DNA from: Rotaria macrura
Taxonomy: Eukaryota > Rotifera > Eurotatoria > Philodinida > Philodinidae
Length of the DNA stretch: 64,000 nucleotides
Reading direction: 5' to 3'
NCBI GenBank assembly: GCA_900239685.1
Contig: OENT01000242.1
Coordinates: 62,001 to 126,000, forward strand
Shown here: one piece after another, positions 61,183-64,000 of the stretch
Layout: each line of letters starts with the position of its first letter
Numbering within the stretch: position 1 is the stretch's first letter
Notes under the pieces: model-generated
What the model saw: the letters and a program-made list of their open reading frames with translations, nothing else
Told to the model about the DNA's origin: nothing
The model's database searches: none
Made by a program: the position numbers and the translations under genes

Positions 61183-62623
61183 CAGAGATCCGCGAGTCAA
61201 TCAAAACACCAACTCGTCACCGTCTCGTCATGCTGGCGATTTGCTCATTGCTTCCTCGTCTTGCCTCGCCTAGAGTTTATAACAAAATAGTCATTTTTAG
61301 GTAGTTTTTCAACCACCTATAACAATCACCATCTTTTTATTTTCTACAATCAAATAAAGAACATTTCATACATTTTAGTAAGTCAAAAAAAACGAACATC
61401 TCAATGATAATCAAATAAATAAAGATCATTCATTTTTTTACTGAGCGTATAAACAGTGCCCTGAGAACTGCATCAGTGCAATAGTTGGACTAGACTGAAT
61501 AATTAAATATACATATATCCAGAGTGTACTAAAAGTCATCTAACAAAAAGAAAACTGCATTGCTGCACAGGATTATGATCAAATGAACTCATTTTTTTCG
61601 TCGTGGTAAAGGATACTTGAAAGTTTTTATTCATCAGTAAAAGGTTTAATAACATCCATTAGAATGATTATCACTAATTTAAAAGATAAAAATTCGCATT
61701 TCTATGCGAAAGATAAACTATAAATTTGAGATTTCTGTAATCTGATGCGAATTCATCTGCTCTTAGATTTTCAAAATTATGTAATAGTTTATTTGAATGC
61801 TTAATTTTTCTCTATTTTATCTAACTTCGCAAAATCCTCTAAAATCTGTATGCACTGAAAAGATCTGAAAACACCAGTGACTTCAGCTGAAGTTTGATAA
61901 AGTACTCCTCTGGACAGTGAACAAATTAGCAAAGCTATTCGAGAACTTACTGAAGAATCATATTTTTAGAGGTCTTATTTGCTGATCATTATGGTTAACA
62001 GATGTTCCATGTTCATCAAGAAAAGGTGTTACCCGAGTAAAAATACTGGCGAACGGCAAATAGTGTTGGTCAAAGCACAGGACCTTTTCTAGTACTTTGC
62101 CTCGGATACCGTCAGTTCTTGATGAAAATAGAACAATTTTTTACCCAAAATGATCAGTATAATAATCTGTACAAAATGGAACTTTTTAATAAACTTTAGG
62201 ATACGTTTCTATTTTTTTTGGTTGATGAATGATAGAAGTGTGTTGGAAAACGATAAAACTCCGTGTTCAAGTAGATAATGCTAGCTTTCAAGTGTGTTAA
62301 TAAGCTGCTACCACTTGACTATACACTTTTCTTTTTCTAGCTGATTGTTGAAACATCCTGCGCACTATTTTATTGTCTCGATTTGATAAACTTCACTATA
62401 AATGGAAATCCTTAGAAAGAATTACATAAAATTGAAAGATATCCTTAAAGATTTGCCATTTATTCATCAAAAATAACACTTTAAGAATAGGCGAATCGAC
62501 TGGGCGAGTTACAAGGTCAAGTCGTGCTCGCCGCGGTGCAGAAAATGCCAACTCCCCTTGCCTCGCCTCGCCTCATGGCGGTGCGAGGTGAGGCAAATAA
62601 ACTCGACGAATCTCGGATCTCTG
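61183..62623. mobile_element. non-autonomous hAT-type DNA transposon, 1.4 kb
   Basis: The left end CAGAGATCCGCGAGTC and right end, read inward, CAGAGATCCGAGATTC agree exactly over the first ten bases. The flanks are ATACACAA (61175-61182) and ATACACAC (62624-62631), an 8-base duplication with one mismatch. Subterminal zones are GC-rich with CCTCGCC/GCGAGG words (61245-61275, 62515-62590). No coding sequence inside. Confidence 0.8.
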
Positions 62624-62631
62624 ATACACAC

Positions 62632-64000
62632 GTAAGACCTTGATAAATAAATTTCATGTAGAAACATATTGAATCTACCATTCATTCACAGCAAAAACGG
62701 CTAACGGTCAACCAGGATGATTGAAGTTGAGCACTCTAACTTTCCGAGATGAAACAGCAGATCTTAGTCATTTAAAGTTTTTATGTAGATTTTCGTAGAT
62801 TCTGCGTTGATCTATCCCGTTCGTTTTTAATAATTACAAAACTAAATGATGGTTGGCAGCCGAAGTTCAAGTTTTTATGTAAAAGTAGCTTGAAAAGGCT
62901 CTTTTTCTCTTACCATATGTCATTAATGGGGACACTTTTAGCATTTTAAAATAGTACTCGTAGCTTATATTTCCAAATGCCAAACGAAATTTTAGAATTG
63001 TGAAAATTGTTTCGAAAATTCATGTTTGTCCGTTACTTAATCTTTTGTCAATAGTTCACACATTTTTCAAGTTGTCAATATTTTCTCTTGATGTGAAGAT
63101 AACCCTATCTTGCAGTTACAGAACTATATCTAACGAAATTCATGAACATCGAGTAGTTATCAGCATGTATCACTCCTTCTGTATCACCCAAGAACAGAGA
63201 AACCTTTTTTTTGTCTGTGCGTTACTGACCAGGTTTTTCCTCATAAAATCCAAGCAACAAAACAGTTGAAGCTTAAATTTTCAAGTATTATAGAATTAGT
63301 TTACCTACATAGTTCTTAAAAATGACAAGTCTTTCCCTTCAACCATTCTATGGATATATTCGTTCGAAGTTGAAAAACATCGGTCTATTACCTGCATTTT
63401 GCACTTTCAATTTGTTTGCTTATAAAGATTTTTGTGCACTAGTTATTTTTCAAGTCAAAAACAGAAGCGTTTTCCGGCTTTATCGAGAATCACATGATCA
63501 GTTTGTCGAAGAGTGTACGCTATGTATCAACGAATCAAATATAACTTTCAGGACAGACAGTAGCTGATCACATAGAACAATCAGAAAATATCTAAGCAAA
63601 GTTTAAAGATATGATACTTTCGATTGTCATACGTGTTGTTTTTGAAAATTATTACAGACAATAATTGATATTTACAAAGATGCTGTGAACTTCACATTCA
63701 GAAGACAACTTCTTGTACTGAACATCTCTATCAAAAAGGGCGAACATAGAATTTCATTCACGGTGTTTTTATTTTGATGTAATCCATAAAATAGACGGTC
63801 ATTCTAAGTAGGGTTAACACTCAAGTGAAGTACAAATTTATCGGAAACGTAATTGACTTACACTTATCCATCAATCTCTAAGAAAATAGTAAATTATTGA
63901 AATCGATTATGGTGAAATTATTATCACCGCACATATCAACAAACGTTACGAAGTCTTCTCTTACTTTTCATGTGATGAATCAGAATAGCGATTACTGATC
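62632..64000. other. intergenic, no gene seen
   Basis: Two frames of 81-89 codons (63000-63567) lack recognisable domains and look random. Nothing else was seen up to the window end. Confidence 0.4.

Noticed and set aside
63000-63567. Two adjacent plus-strand frames (89 and 81 codons)
   Set aside because: No domain, no linking splice sites, and unbiased composition; treated as chance frames.

Overview
The window looks like AT-rich nuclear DNA of a small invertebrate animal. An Emx-class homeobox gene, rhodopsin-like receptors, short GT-AG introns (many of 50-130 bases) and eukaryotic tRNA-Arg genes make it metazoan. The mixture of lineage-expanded receptors, LamG-type membrane proteins, FG-GAP repeats, a DUF4246-like gene and many short DNA transposons suggests a bdelloid rotifer (Adineta/Rotaria type). 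That placement is inference; no marker here proves it. One assembly gap (38988-39544) is present.

Layout. 1-4 kb: two hAT-type DNA transposons, each with its 8-base target duplication. 5.4-22.2 kb: a dispersed cluster of three paralogous 7TM receptor genes. One is intact (minus, 5403-6419). One is open except for a 377-base insert in TM5 (minus, 13358-14760). One is a pseudogene (plus, 21186-22230). Between them lie a retroposon 3' end with a 13-base target duplication, two fold-back elements and other repeats. 22.7-34.9 kb: two paralogous minus-strand genes for type II membrane proteins (basic cytoplasmic tail, one TM, Thr-rich stalk, two LamG/ConA-like domains). They flank a decayed DUF4246-like gene that keeps a GC-AG intron.

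35.9-36.7 kb holds a TA-flanked MITE. 38.0-38.7 kb has the last exons of two minus-strand genes. 38.3-46.6 kb has four tRNA-Arg(ACG) genes, with a 3.3-kb terminal-inverted-repeat element (39763-43091) 26 bases downstream of the third. 44.4 kb shows the last exons of another minus-strand gene.

46.6-49.1 kb holds a divergent pair: a soluble 272-aa protein gene of unknown function (minus) and a 259-aa single-pass membrane protein gene (plus). 51.7-52.7 kb is the Emx-like homeobox gene in wide non-coding flanks. 57.7-58.5 kb is a broken FG-GAP/VCBS gene. 59.8-62.6 kb holds one weak and one clear hAT-type element.

The genes are not an operon or pathway. The shared themes are cell-surface sensing (receptors, LamG proteins) and heavy remodelling by transposons and gene conversion. 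I found no retrovirus-like or Polinton-like element that I could support. Exon structures were worked out by hand from splice signals, reading phase and paralogue comparison.
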